In this document: piece after piece, positions 41,308 through 52,570 of the stretch
How the letters are laid out: each line of letters opens with the position of its first letter
How positions within the stretch are numbered: the first letter of the stretch is position 1
Source of the DNA: Knufia peltigerae
Lineage: Eukaryota > Ascomycota > Eurotiomycetes > Chaetothyriales > Trichomeriaceae
Assembly (NCBI GenBank): GCA_030247855.1
Contig: JAPDRN010000072.1
Span: forward strand, 62,001-126,000
Reading direction: 5' to 3'
Length of the DNA stretch: 64,000 nucleotides
Position numbers and translations under genes: made by a program
Notes under the pieces: generated by a model
The model's database searches: none
What the model was told of the DNA's origin: nothing
Seen by the model: only the letters and a program-made list of their open reading frames with translations

Positions 41308-43095
41308 GTTGAGAAGGAGAAGGTCAACTCTCGCGCGCGAGAGGGTGAAGATGGGATATGTAGTAGTCTCGACCGCGTAGATCTTGTATGGAGTAACTCA
41401 CCCGTATGGAGTACAGTTTCGGGCAGGGGGGGGGGGGGGGAGGTTGGCGTGGTGGTGGCGCTGGTTCGTGTCTTGTTGGGCTTGGGCCTGTGTGTGTTGC
41501 GGTGCAGTTGCGTACTCCCTACGGAGTCTTGTGAGAGAACGCTCAGACACTTTTTCTGAGTGATCCCCGTGTGTTACGCACGCCCACCCGTGCAGGTAGT
41601 GCCTAGTGGAGAGGGTCTCTGAAACACACAACACATACAAAGGGGGAGGGGATGAGACGTTTGATGTACGAAGACAGTATCGTCGCAATGTTGATTCTCT
41701 GGGAGAAAGGAAGAAACCAAGACAAGATTGAGAACAACGCCGTCGATAAAGCACGAAAGTAGACGTGAAATGAATGAAGTCAGTAAATGAATGATCAGTA
41801 CGGAGTAAAAGGCGTCAAGTTGGACTGCGACAAAAACAAAAGACTCTACGGAGTAAGACAAAAAGACGAGCAGTTGAAACGAGGCTGAAAAAGGGCGGAA
41901 GAGGAGGAGGAGAGACCAAAATAGAAACAAAACTTGTTTACCAGTCAGTATTCGTGGGCATTTCTTGGGCCTTTGTTAGTGTCAAGCCTCAGGGTCAAAA
42001 AACGCCCAATCATGCAAAAGATGCCAAAACTGCGCCTTGTCGGTCCTTCGCACTCCACCAAATGGCCCTGAATGAGCCCCAAACATGGAGAATAGTGCGT
42101 CGTCTTGCAGGGGGTCGGTCGGGGCCCTTCCGAATCCTAATCAACTTCCATCTGAGATTCTCTTCTCCGGCCTCCGAGTGATGATGGGATGATCAACATT
42201 TGAGGCGTGTAAAACAGTCTACTCTGTATATATACTCCGTGCTCCCGTACAATAATATCCAACGAGAATGGCTTCTTGGGATGGATATTCACACTCCTTA
42301 CTGACTCTATAGAATAAACAACTTGCAACTCAAGTAAATGTCAACTCGGATTTCAATCGCTTGCTACAGAGTTATATCATCACAGTCTAATAGCCAGTTC
42401 ATTTCCCCCTTTCCCCGTCATCCATTTGTCCCCAACAGAGTAAGAGTAAACACTCGTACTTGTGTGTACCCAGGGTCACTTTGTCCTGCAAACCAGCCTC
42501 CGCCCTTGGGTTCAAGTCTTGTCCATATTACCTACACGTACAAATAGTATATCACACCGACACACCATTCTTATACCGTCCTGGTACCGTGTGAACCGAC
42601 TTCCTCTTGATTTGACCGTCCAGATAAACCAAAGCACAACCCGATGGGAATCTCAAGAGATGAGATGCAAGAAAGCCACCCCTGTACGTGGACGCCTCAA
42701 CTAAGCTCTGACGCCGATCACATACATACAGCCTCGCGACTTGTTGAATCTCAATGCTGCATGACCAATTCAGTGACCCTTCGTTGAGCTGCTGCACCAA
42801 CCAACCCCGTGATTGGTCTCATCCAAAACAAACACTTGGAGCAATTGCATGACGGAGAACATTTCGCGCTGAAACGCTCAAATAGCCTGTCACGACTAAA
42901 ACAATCCCTTCATCCAAGTCTCGACAGGTATAAATCAACAGTCATCATGGAAATGCACATGCGAAGCCAATCCACGCAGAAACGCCGTGGAAAAGAAAAA
43001 AATTGCAAACCTATCACCGGTGTCGTTCTATTCCATACACCGGATCATGTGGAGGTATTGAGGTCGTCATCGTAATATGTGATATTGAAGAAAAC
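41308..43095. promoter_or_regulatory. Intergenic: MARVEL gene promoter and ATG13 3' flank
   Basis: 1.8 kb. It carries two TACGGAGTA nonamers (41799-41807, 41847-41855), near-copies (TATGGAGTA near 41387 and 41406), an inverted ACTCC-CT-ACGGAGT word (about 41516-41527) and a 15-G tract (41426-41440). No gene is supported. Confidence 0.5.
41426..41440 (+). repeat. Poly-G tract
   Basis: Fifteen consecutive G residues about 120 bp upstream of the MARVEL gene start. Likely length-variable and error-prone in sequencing. Confidence 0.9.
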
Positions 43096-45864
43096 TCATC
43101 TTTCGCTGGCACCTGGTGGATCAGATCTGCCAGTAGTATTGAAATCGCTCCTTTCCATCGCAAAAGGGAGGAATTCATCTTCGTCAAATTTACTTTCTGG
43201 TCGGCTGCCGCTTCGTCTTCCTCCTCGGCCCCACGAATCACTGGTACTGCTATCGACATGCTCAGCGCTGCCCGCCGTGCCACCGAAGCTTGACCCCGAT
43301 CCCTGTGCGGCTGGAATTGGTCGTACAAGACCGCCCCGAGTACCCCGGGAACGATGGGCAGTGACAGAAGAACGGTTGGAGGAAGGCTCCGAAGCACCAC
43401 CATCGGTAACCACTGTGGCTAGACCGGAATGTCGATGCACCTGCGAACCCCTGTCAAGGGCTCTAGATGAATTCGTCCGTGGTCTGTGTTCAGCATTGGC
43501 CGATTCATCCCCCTCTTCTTGAGGGCCAGATTCTGGTCGGTTGTTCCTTCGGTCAGCTCCCATGCTGTGACTTCGCATGCCATACAGATCAGCAATGTCT
43601 TCGTCAGAGCTCAAAGGTCGGCGCTGGGCTGAGCTCGAACGCTGGTAGCCTGGTAGGAACGGTCTCGGGGAGTTAGGAATGTCAATAGCAGGAACATTGG
43701 CAGTCGAGCGGCCTTGTGCAGTCTCTTCTGTGGCTGCATCAGACGGCGAAGGTGTCTCCTCGACAGTGAGATGCGTCGGGTCCGTGTCGTCATGGCTATA
43801 AGCAGCACTGAGCCTGGAAGGCGCAAATGGAGTATGAGGCGTATGAGGCGAGATCGGCTTTCCAGGGGAAGAAGATGTCGAGACTGAAGTTGCGGCTACC
43901 ATGGGTGGAACACCAGACAGTTGCCGACTGGAAGATGCCGACGACCTCTGGAGCATCATTGACGAGGACATAGACTCAGACAATGCCGTGTTGGAGTCTC
44001 GCAATCGGTGAAAGCGGTTCAACGCTGCTGCAGTCCGTCTTGTATTTGCCTCCACAGTAGCCGAGGATACAGATCCCAACAGGTCTTTCTGTAATTCCAG
44101 CATCTTCAGGAAATCTGAAATGTTTTCGCCATCATCTTCTGCTACAGAGCCCGAACTTCCACCACCAGTGGCTGCTTCTGTCATCAGGCCTGACCCAGGC
44201 TGAGCAGAAGATGAAGCGCTGGCCCGACCACTGCTGTTCTGATCGTCGTCTGTGCGGACAGTGGTGCCGCCAGAGGACAGGCGTGCCCGTCGATGGCTAA
44301 AGCTGCTACTGTATCTGGTCGGAGCAGGTTTTGGTGAGCTAGATGCTGAAGACGCAACGGCATGTTCCGAAACAAGCGACCCGGTTCGTCTACCAGCAAC
44401 TGCGGCAGCAGTAGCAGTCGAGGTTGGGATACGCTCTTCCGTTAGAGAGCCCAGGGCAGGAGGTCTAACAACGTGCGCGCGCGGTGACGATGCAAGAGGA
44501 GACGACCCCAAGGGTGAAGCTGAGAGTGTTGGTGTCTTGAAGGGTTGTACAGAGAAAGAGCTCCTTCGGTTGGCTGCCACCGCGCGCAGAGAGTTGCGTG
44601 AACTTTGTGAGACAGCGTGGGCATGTGCTGGCCTGGGTGATTCAGGTGTAGGCGGTGAGCTTGCATTGAAATCCTGAGCATTCCGCAGTGCAGATATTGG
44701 ACTGGTGCCTGTGCCAATTCCCGCTTGGTGAAAAGTCGACAAACTGCCGTATGCAAGTCCAAGTTCCGGGCGTTCTAACAGATTTTGCCGTCGGTCGTTA
44801 GGTAACGAGCCGAGTTCAGTCCGAGAAGTCCGATCGGCAGGAAGGGACGGTCTGAACAGTTCATCATCGGCTCCTAAGAACCTGGAACTCAACAACTCTT
44901 CAGAGTCGTCTATCCGGAAGTCGCAGTGCTGTCGATATTCCACCTTGACCGAAAACGGCCCTGCAGGCGAGTCGGTCAAGCCGAAGTCGTAGAGCAAAAC
45001 GACATCAGAATTGCTGTCGAAGAGTCTCAGATTGAGATTGTCTGAACGTGATTGATTCCTCAGGCGTGATCCGTCGACTAGACGATAGCCCAGCTTTAAC
45101 GCCATATGTGCCCGGCCTTTGCCGACCTTTCTAGCCAGTTTCCATGCGGGTAGAAAGTTGCTATAGGTGTAGAGGGACCGGAACAGGACGATGCTCTTCT
45201 TGTATACCAAGGGCAGAAGGGTTGCCAAGTCCGAGGGCATCGGCCCGTTGGCATCACCTAGTTCGATGGTCCACCGTTCGAGGAGGATTTCGTTCGCATC
45301 CGTCGACCGCCGCTGGCTGGAGTGAGAAGTATTGTGAGCCGCTGATAAGGTATTCTGTACATCCCATCTTTTCCCATCCTCGTCGACAATGACGAGTCGT
45401 TGGCCTTGCTGCAGAGGCTCCGTCGTCAGGAAGATCTCGATGACCAGAGGAGCAGGTCGGTTCCCTTCCACATCACACGTCTTCCACCTCTTGATATGAT
45501 CCTTGTAGTCCTCTGTCTCTTCCACATCGAGGTTAAACCATCGGTTGACTCGTTTTGAGTCCGTCTTCTGAGAGTAGGCCGGGGACAATTCGACTCTGGA
45601 GTGGAGAATGATCAAAGCGGCCTTGGTATGGAAGTTCTGGACAACCTGGTTGAGTCTCTGCATCTGGCCGGCGGTATTGTCCGCAGGTTGTTCTTGCCGT
45701 GCTGCAGCAAAGTCTTCGGAAGAGCCAGAGCCCTGGGTCAAAGGTGAATCTGTTCGGAGTGCCTGGACGTCGCGATCTCTGGGGTTGTTGGTGCGGGTAG
45801 GGTTGGTTTGTTCTGAGGCGGCAGGGGAGGCAGAGGCGGGGGGAGGGCGTGGATGTTGATGCAT
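43096..45864 (-). CDS. ATG13: Autophagy regulator Atg13
   Basis: A single-exon 922-residue protein. The HORMA domain spans about residues 65-310: QMQRLNQVVQNFHTKAALII, then SKRVNRWFNLDVEETEDYKD, PPLVIEIF-like PAPLVIEIFLTTEPLQQ, LERWTIELGD and the YKKSIVLFRSLYTYSNFLPA block. The rest is a long, Ser/Pro-rich disordered region where TORC1 and Atg1 usually act; short acidic-hydrophobic stretches near ISDFLKMLELQKDLLG could contact Atg17 or Atg1. Atg13 assembles the Atg1 kinase complex at the phagophore site on starvation. The length is typical of filamentous fungi. Confidence 0.93.
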   Translation of the reverse strand: MHQHPRPPPASASPAASEQTNPTRTNNPRDRDVQALRTDSPLTQGSGSSEDFAAARQEQPADNTAGQMQRLNQVVQNFHTKAALIILHSRVELSPAYSQKTDSKRVNRWFNLDVEETEDYKDHIKRWKTCDVEGNRPAPLVIEIFLTTEPLQQGQRLVIVDEDGKRWDVQNTLSAAHNTSHSSQRRSTDANEILLERWTIELGDANGPMPSDLATLLPLVYKKSIVLFRSLYTYSNFLPAWKLARKVGKGRAHMALKLGYRLVDGSRLRNQSRSDNLNLRLFDSNSDVVLLYDFGLTDSPAGPFSVKVEYRQHCDFRIDDSEELLSSRFLGADDELFRPSLPADRTSRTELGSLPNDRRQNLLERPELGLAYGSLSTFHQAGIGTGTSPISALRNAQDFNASSPPTPESPRPAHAHAVSQSSRNSLRAVAANRRSSFSVQPFKTPTLSASPLGSSPLASSPRAHVVRPPALGSLTEERIPTSTATAAAVAGRRTGSLVSEHAVASSASSSPKPAPTRYSSSFSHRRARLSSGGTTVRTDDDQNSSGRASASSSAQPGSGLMTEAATGGGSSGSVAEDDGENISDFLKMLELQKDLLGSVSSATVEANTRRTAAALNRFHRLRDSNTALSESMSSSMMLQRSSASSSRQLSGVPPMVAATSVSTSSSPGKPISPHTPHTPFAPSRLSAAYSHDDTDPTHLTVEETPSPSDAATEETAQGRSTANVPAIDIPNSPRPFLPGYQRSSSAQRRPLSSDEDIADLYGMRSHSMGADRRNNRPESGPQEEGDESANAEHRPRTNSSRALDRGSQVHRHSGLATVVTDGGASEPSSNRSSVTAHRSRGTRGGLVRPIPAAQGSGSSFGGTAGSAEHVDSSTSDSWGRGGRRSGSRPESKFDEDEFLPFAMERSDFNTTGRSDPPGASER

Positions 45865-47746
45865 GGTGTGAATGGGCTGAGTAGGAGAGATACCAAGAGC
45901 AGAGGCACGATGTCTGTCTAGCTGGGGAGAGCTGGTTGGTGAATCGCAGGTATCCGATAGCCGTCCATGCTTTCAAAAGCCCACGGTGTGTGTAGGAGAG
46001 TTTACTGGCAAGGCTATTGGCGAGGGAATGTAGCAATCAAGGGTATTCGATGAGAACAAAGGTGTGTTCAATAGCTCTAGCGATGGCAGTGGGTCGACTA
46101 GGTAGATGAAGGAGTCATGGTTGCGACGTAGGACGGTTATCAGCAAAGGGTTGAGTGTGAGGTTCACAGTGGTCTCGAGTCGCAGGCATATGACGGTGGC
46201 CGCATGTGATTCGTGATTGGAAAACGGTCACGCCTGGCGATGCAGGTGGAGAAATGGGTGGTCAGGCTTGTGAGGCTGGGTCCTGGATGATGGTCGTGTG
46301 GTGAAGGGCCAAATAGAAAAGCCAGGCAGCAAGTCGGTAGAAAAGAAAGACGGATCGACCTGCACTTTAGCGAAGGCGGAAAGCAAGAGTCATTGAATGA
46401 TTCGATTGAGTGGAAATGGAAATGGAATGATGTTGAACTGATGGGCACTGGACGATATCAAACCGAGTGACAGGCGCAATAGCAGCAAGAGATGCGCCGT
46501 AGCGGGTCAAGTGCCTGTGAGGAGCGCGGCCGCATTGAACGGTGAATGGTCTGTGGAGGAGGAGAATTGACCATGTCATGCAGCCGGTGAGCTTGACACG
46601 GTCTTTTTTGAAGCAGCGATAGCTTCGTTCGGTGACGCTCGCCTCGACGTGCTAGCACCACAGAGGACGTTGGCTATTGGGGGGAATGACCAGGGCCACC
46701 GCGCTTGACCGGGGGCTTGACTGGAGGCTCACTGCCATTCTTCAGCAGCTTTGACAGGGGGCCTGCGCGGGCTTCTGCACCATGGGCGCAGGCACGACAT
46801 GCCCTGAGCAAATGGAACGGAGAATCGCAGGGATCGAAGCCCCCAGAAGACTGCCTGATAGGCTGCCCCAAAGCATGCAGAGCCGTGCCTAAGGAGTAGC
46901 CCCCAAGCTTTTCATCGTGGGCTACAGCTTCGTATGAGGACTTGCCCACTGCCCTTGGTGAGCCGTTCCCCTGCCGTCGTGGCATGACTGCAGCTCCTGC
47001 AGCTTTTCTGGCCTCTCAACAGTAAACAACACACCTGTGAGTACAGAGGCATCCGGACTGTCCACCCACAGCGGACCAGATCACAAAGTCATGGCTCACC
47101 GTACAGTAGACAGCACACACATACAGAAGCTTCCGCAGATTCTGAGATCTTTCCCCTTCTCTCACTGCCCTTCTGTCGACTTCCCGTCCTTCAGGACAGC
47201 TCTGCCTGAGTTACCAGCTTTAGCTCACAGCGCCTGTCTCACTCCCCAAACTCCTTGCTGGGCCCATTGCCTTCTGTTCACCAACGATCTCTACCCCACG
47301 ACGGGCTTTGAACACATAGCCCGGACAAGGTGCCCTCCTGCATCTGGCAAAAAGGACCCTTGGATACTCCCGTGAAGCCGCCCGGCAGTGATACCCACTC
47401 GACTAACCAACCCGGGGAGAACCACCGACACATACCTTAGATATCCCACTTTGACATCCCATGGACTTAGGCTGGCCAGAAGTTTGTACTTATCAGCCGC
47501 CTGTGATTCATCAAGATCGCAGGGACAACAGGCTGCAGGCACTAGACCCCCCGGGTGGACTCTTTCCCTATCACGGCGCACGATTCCCCTGCAAGACACT
47601 TTTGTGCAAATAGGAGCCTGGAATGATTCGTGATGCTGCATCACCAAGTAGGGTGGGTTTCGTCGAGTCGCTGAGTAAATCTATTCAATATTACCGTAAT
47701 ACAAATACATATTCTATGGAATGTACAAATGTCTACCGTACCAAGA
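45865..47746. promoter_or_regulatory. Long upstream region of ATG13
   Basis: 1.9 kb between the ATG13 start and the 3' end of the BTB/RCC1 gene, both minus strand. A 103-codon minus-strand frame (46985-46674, beginning MPRRQGNGSPRAVGKS) is possible but unsupported. Otherwise nothing is recognised. Confidence 0.4.
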
Positions 47747-50700
47747 TTACGTCGTACTGTGTCTGGATGGTTGATGCCTTGCTCCTCGCCGCTGGGTGTT
47801 TCCAGGTCCCGTGCCTCGGCCACTGCCTCGTCCTGAACCAAAATCTCCGCGCACCGTTGAAGAGGCTGCTGAAACGGTCTTCTCCCGGCCACCTGCTTCT
47901 GGGCCTGCCGACGCCCTTCCCTTCCCACTGCCGCGACGTTGTCCGCCTCGTCCGCGACCACTTTTGCCGCGATGACCAGCTGCTACATGACTTTGAGCCT
48001 CTTCTTGTACCCGCCGGCTCTCATTGTCCCACCATTGTTGAAACTCTTGCTCTTGCTGGATGTCTTGCAGTGATCTCTTGGCTACGGCCTCCTTGACCGC
48101 TGTCTTCTCGAATTGTTGCTGTGCCAGGATCTCTGTCATGGAAGTCCGAGCATCGATTGCCGAATTGACTCGAGAAGGCAATGGGGTGTGGCGAATGGAC
48201 TGGATCTGCGGCGCCACGGACTTCGGGGAAGAGGCGAGCTGCGGTGGTCCTGCACCACTTTTCGCGGTCTGATCATCTGCATTGCTGGCTGGAACACTGC
48301 CTGCAACAGTCTGTCGCATGGTCATTGCTGGTCTTGCAGGGATCTTTCGCTCGTTGCCTACAACACCATCCGTGATGGCTGAACCGGCTGGAGCGGCAGG
48401 ATTCGACGGCTGGGCTAGTGTCTGCCATGGGGAGGGTGCCTTTGCTTTTGGATCCTTTAGAGCTGCAGTCGAATGTGACGTCTTTGCTTCTTCATCCTTG
48501 ATCATCTGTTGTTGCCGTTTACGTTCTTTCTGAGACATCTTCGCACCACCCCTTGGACCTGTCGAACCTGCACGCACGGCCTGCGTAAGGGTCGACACAC
48601 GCGAAGCCGAGGCTTGTGCCATGATATCCTTCAGACCGCTGTGGGGAGAATTTTGCGTCGGCAAATTCCAGGCCGTTCTCGGAGTGTCAAAACCCGTGAC
48701 AGCTACATGCGGGCTGACCATGGGCAAGACATCTTCTGACTGAACTCGATTTGAGTTTGTAATCTCAGCTCGAGGAGGTTGAGGAGTTGTAGATGATCGA
48801 GGGCCAACAGTTTCGGACTTGTGTCTTACAGAAATATATTGTTGTATCGGCGGTGACCTGGTTTGCGACCCTATCTCCTGCTGAAATGCTGCTGGCAATA
48901 AGTCTGGCGTGACATCATCCATATCGAAGGGTAGATCATCGCCAGCATCATTTGGAACAATAGCCGGACTAGGACTCGGAGTGCTGAGAGGAGATTCATT
49001 TCCTGGATTTGGCAGGGGCGACTTCTGGTAGGAGGATGATATCTGCCTGTCTAGGCTCCCAACCCTGAACTTGGTAGCCGAAGCATGGCGTTCTTCATCT
49101 TCGCTCAATCTTGACCTCAGTCTCATCGAATCGATTCTGCGCTGTCGACAGATTTCGATCTTCTCCAGAAGCTCTGGATGCGTTTCAAGAAGTTCTTCAT
49201 CTGCTCGCTCACTTCGTGCAAATGGCAGGAAAGCCAGTTGATTTGCTTGCACGACATCATCAAGCTCAGCCAAGAGATCTTCATCCAGCTCGTCTAGAAG
49301 TCTCATCTCAAGCATGCTTTCAAGGTTGAGGCAGATGTACTCGAGCGCTGCATGTTTAAAGGCATCGACTGTACATTCAGAGACGGTATTCAACAATGTG
49401 CAAACGTTCCTCACATTGACAAATTTGCCAAGGACTTGTTGACATATTTGGGCAAGGCGGTCGATCATCAATTCGTTGGCAGCAAACATGACCTCGATGA
49501 TTATATCGATGAATTCTTCCAGGGTGTCCGTAACAACGTCATCGAACAGTTCCTCACCAGTATCTGCGTAGAGATGGCGAAGGACCATGCTGAAAACTCT
49601 TTCACTCATGTGCTTCAGATCAACTTTCACCGCCTCTGACTCTTCTGCTGCAGCATGACGTCGTGAAGCCATCCACATTCCCCTGGCTCGCCCGTTGAAC
49701 AGGCCATTGAAGAAGGGACATCGGGTGCACAAGAGTACGCTGTGTGCTGGCAGGGTTACTTCATCCGCGAGCTCGACAAGCAGGTCTGCGTCGGAGAAAA
49801 AATCGGCGTCAAGAACAGCCCGTTCCATGTCGTTGTTCAGAGTCCGTGCAGGATCAGTCATGACTCTAACGGCTTGCTCAAGCTGTCGGAGCTCGAGATG
49901 AGTTGCGATCTTCATCAACTCGAGTCGAACTGAGCGATAGCGCGCTGCCGATTGCAACGCTTTAGACGTATAGTGCCAAACATCGGCGATGTTCTCGGTG
50001 TAGAGATACATCACGAGATTGGCGACCGTCAAGAAGTCAGCACCTTGAAGGGTGAGTTGAATTTGTCCATCAGCACCGTACTCGATTGATAGAACATCAG
50101 GGATGGTATAATAATAAGTCTCCTGAAATTCTGTCAACGCACTACACATGACTCGGCTGCGTGCTTTGAGAATGAACCCATGAGTGGGAATGCGCACATC
50201 CGTCGTATTGGATGTTATCCAGAGGTCGAATTGATTGTCTGGCAACGGGTCGTAGCGTTCGCAAATACTCAAGACTTCTTGTTCGGCGCCCGGTTGAGTG
50301 ATCAAAGCCGATCGGAGTGAAGTAGCATACGCAGAGTCACCCTGTGATCCCCCATATTGGGCGAATGCCAACAGTGGAAGCATATCATCCCACAAAGATG
50401 GAGGCTGCGGTACAATCTGCTCACGTGTGACCGAACAGTCTTTCCGCATTGCCATAAAGGCTCCGAAAGCATTACTCCTTACAGCAATTGCTCGTGTCAA
50501 GTTGGGAACGCGAACAAATTTGTAATCTTTTGTTCTCGCGAGTCCCGTATGCTTTTCTCGAACGGACTTTATGTTTGCTCGCTTCTCCTTCCGCCAAACT
50601 GAACCAGAAGCGGTACACAAGACAATGGAGCCGTCCTGGCCAACGGCTACATCGATAGCCGACATGTGGGATTTTCGAATGGACCACAGTCGTGTTGGGG

Positions 50701-52570
50701 GAGCCAACGCGTTACGAGCCTTTGTTGGATTCGTCGTTGAGGTATTAGACGGGACATTCTCTGATACCCTTGGCACATCAATTGAATAAACTTCACCAAA
50801 AGAAGACATGGCACAAATCGTGTTGCCACCTCCAGTTATCTGCTTGATATAATTTGTCTCCATGTTGAGTCTTGTGGCGGTCCTTTCCTGGAGGTAATAG
50901 TTGCTGAAGCTTTCAAGAGGGAAAGATACTCTTGTCCAGCCATAATGTGTAAAGACAACCACGTCGTGCGTAGTCAGCAAAACAATAGTAGCACGGTCTA
51001 TTGCGCTGACAGATTGGATCGGGGATTGTAGTATTGAAACACCAACTCGGCGAGGAAGGTCTTGCAGCTCCAGTGAGCGTGCATCCGCATCCATCAAACC
51101 CAACTGGCCTTCATTTTTGCCAAATGTATAGAGTGCTGTCGATGTGAAAACGGCCGAATGAATTGCTGATGCAGCGGCACCAATCACAAGTTCTTTCTTG
51201 ATATAGCCGTACAACTGTCGCGGTGTCAACTGCATTGGTATTTCGTTTTTAGGAACTTCTGGGAGAGAATATCCTAATTGGCCATACCGGTTGCTCCCCC
51301 AGGTGTAGACTTCACCTTGGGAGCACACAGCCACAGTGTGGTCCTGCCCAAGAGCTATGGCGGAGACATGTCTCTTGGACAGGCCCCCAGCCTGGATGCA
51401 CTTGTAGGTGAACGAGGTGTTTTCGTCGCCTGTGCCCAAACGACCCCCTGCCCCGAATCCGCATATGTAGAGGTTTGAGATTGGGTCAGTGGTCAGAACG
51501 GCGGTGTGCAATTTAGCCATGGACATATTCTGAATGGCGATGGGCTTGTAACGGATTATAGCAGGCAGATCGTCTAGGGAACCAAAGTGTCCGATGCTAC
51601 CTGTCAGGTCGTCATCAGTAACAGTCTTTTGCCTTGTCGTCTGGTGATCCTCAAGCAAACGCTGAAGTAAGTGTGCAGGCCTTGAAAACTGCAGTCGCTC
51701 AGGGAACTGTCGATCGTCACCATCTCCGACACCTAAGGAAAGATTCTTATTGCTGCCAAAAGCGTAGACTTCATCTCCATCGAGATTGACCTGAGGATGG
51801 ACATGAGGTCTGTGTCGCTCATGATCTTGAGCGTCATCGTAGTCCATGCTGATGACACTCTCATTGTCGTCGATGCCAGCTGGAAGGGACGAGGGATCTT
51901 CTTGAAGTTGGCGAGGTGCAATGGTTAGGCCAAAGACCTCGAAGGGGCTATTGCCCTCATGGTCCTTGATCTTGACCAGACCGCCAGCATGCGTACGGGC
52001 GGTGGTGGTAGTGTAGTCAGTTGCATCCTGAATGTCACGCACCATCAGGGCCTGGGCCGCAGAAATATTGCCAAAATACAGGGCCCGGTGTAATGCAGTC
52101 CATCCCGATTCCGTGTCCTGGGCGTAGAGATCGATGAATGGCAAGTCCAGCAGTGTCTTTACGAACGGAAGGGCATGATCGGTCTGTAAAGATGCGGCAT
52201 GGTGCAGCAGTGTCCTGCCGAAGTTGTCTTTCGCATTCAGTTCCGCTCGAGTCACAATTACACCACCGGCCTTGCCAGCACCTGCGCTGGAGGGAATGTA
52301 TCCAGAACTCTTTCGCAATTTCAGAGGTGTCTTGGGCGAAATCGCCAGACTACCTGGACTGCCAACCTTCAGTGTGGTATATCCTCCTTGTCCAGCAGCA
52401 GACGCCCTCGGCGCACCGGCAGCGATGGTGGCGTTCGCCAGGTGTTGTCGAAATGTATCGACATCATCTTCGAGAAGATAGCGCCAGAGATTTTGGCTCA
52501 TGTGGTACCAAGAATTGGGTTCGCCTCCGACGCTGCTGATTGCGCCTCGCTGTGACCTCGACTGGATCAC
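47747..52570 (-). CDS. Ankyrin-RCC1-BTB protein, IBtk/Btb1 type
   Basis: A single-exon 1607-residue protein. An ankyrin pair lies at about 100-190 (GRTLLHHAASLQTD and GWTALHRALYFGN). RCC1 repeats span about 260-690 (VYAFGSNKNLSLGVGD, LYICGFGAGGRLGTGD, VYTWGSNRYGQLGY). Two BTB domains follow, at about 775-890 and 920-1060 (DADLLVELADEVTLPAHSVL), then a helical BACK-like part. The tail is disordered, with Ser/Pro sites and ends in an RG-rich segment (SGRGRGGQRRGSGKGR). Human IBtk and S. pombe Btb1 have this plan and act as Cul3 substrate adaptors. The start may instead be the ATG at 52501 (MSQNLWRYLLEDDVDTFRQ), which resembles other fungal members. Confidence 0.88.
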   Translation of the reverse strand: MIQSRSQRGAISSVGGEPNSWYHMSQNLWRYLLEDDVDTFRQHLANATIAAGAPRASAAGQGGYTTLKVGSPGSLAISPKTPLKLRKSSGYIPSSAGAGKAGGVIVTRAELNAKDNFGRTLLHHAASLQTDHALPFVKTLLDLPFIDLYAQDTESGWTALHRALYFGNISAAQALMVRDIQDATDYTTTTARTHAGGLVKIKDHEGNSPFEVFGLTIAPRQLQEDPSSLPAGIDDNESVISMDYDDAQDHERHRPHVHPQVNLDGDEVYAFGSNKNLSLGVGDGDDRQFPERLQFSRPAHLLQRLLEDHQTTRQKTVTDDDLTGSIGHFGSLDDLPAIIRYKPIAIQNMSMAKLHTAVLTTDPISNLYICGFGAGGRLGTGDENTSFTYKCIQAGGLSKRHVSAIALGQDHTVAVCSQGEVYTWGSNRYGQLGYSLPEVPKNEIPMQLTPRQLYGYIKKELVIGAAASAIHSAVFTSTALYTFGKNEGQLGLMDADARSLELQDLPRRVGVSILQSPIQSVSAIDRATIVLLTTHDVVVFTHYGWTRVSFPLESFSNYYLQERTATRLNMETNYIKQITGGGNTICAMSSFGEVYSIDVPRVSENVPSNTSTTNPTKARNALAPPTRLWSIRKSHMSAIDVAVGQDGSIVLCTASGSVWRKEKRANIKSVREKHTGLARTKDYKFVRVPNLTRAIAVRSNAFGAFMAMRKDCSVTREQIVPQPPSLWDDMLPLLAFAQYGGSQGDSAYATSLRSALITQPGAEQEVLSICERYDPLPDNQFDLWITSNTTDVRIPTHGFILKARSRVMCSALTEFQETYYYTIPDVLSIEYGADGQIQLTLQGADFLTVANLVMYLYTENIADVWHYTSKALQSAARYRSVRLELMKIATHLELRQLEQAVRVMTDPARTLNNDMERAVLDADFFSDADLLVELADEVTLPAHSVLLCTRCPFFNGLFNGRARGMWMASRRHAAAEESEAVKVDLKHMSERVFSMVLRHLYADTGEELFDDVVTDTLEEFIDIIIEVMFAANELMIDRLAQICQQVLGKFVNVRNVCTLLNTVSECTVDAFKHAALEYICLNLESMLEMRLLDELDEDLLAELDDVVQANQLAFLPFARSERADEELLETHPELLEKIEICRQRRIDSMRLRSRLSEDEERHASATKFRVGSLDRQISSSYQKSPLPNPGNESPLSTPSPSPAIVPNDAGDDLPFDMDDVTPDLLPAAFQQEIGSQTRSPPIQQYISVRHKSETVGPRSSTTPQPPRAEITNSNRVQSEDVLPMVSPHVAVTGFDTPRTAWNLPTQNSPHSGLKDIMAQASASRVSTLTQAVRAGSTGPRGGAKMSQKERKRQQQMIKDEEAKTSHSTAALKDPKAKAPSPWQTLAQPSNPAAPAGSAITDGVVGNERKIPARPAMTMRQTVAGSVPASNADDQTAKSGAGPPQLASSPKSVAPQIQSIRHTPLPSRVNSAIDARTSMTEILAQQQFEKTAVKEAVAKRSLQDIQQEQEFQQWWDNESRRVQEEAQSHVAAGHRGKSGRGRGGQRRGSGKGRASAGPEAGGREKTVSAASSTVRGDFGSGRGSGRGTGPGNTQRRGARHQPSRHSTT

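Noticed and set aside
42500..42525. A GGTTCAAGTC-like word resembling a tRNA B box
   Set aside because: No matching A box, stem or terminator could be found. I see no tRNA gene in the window.
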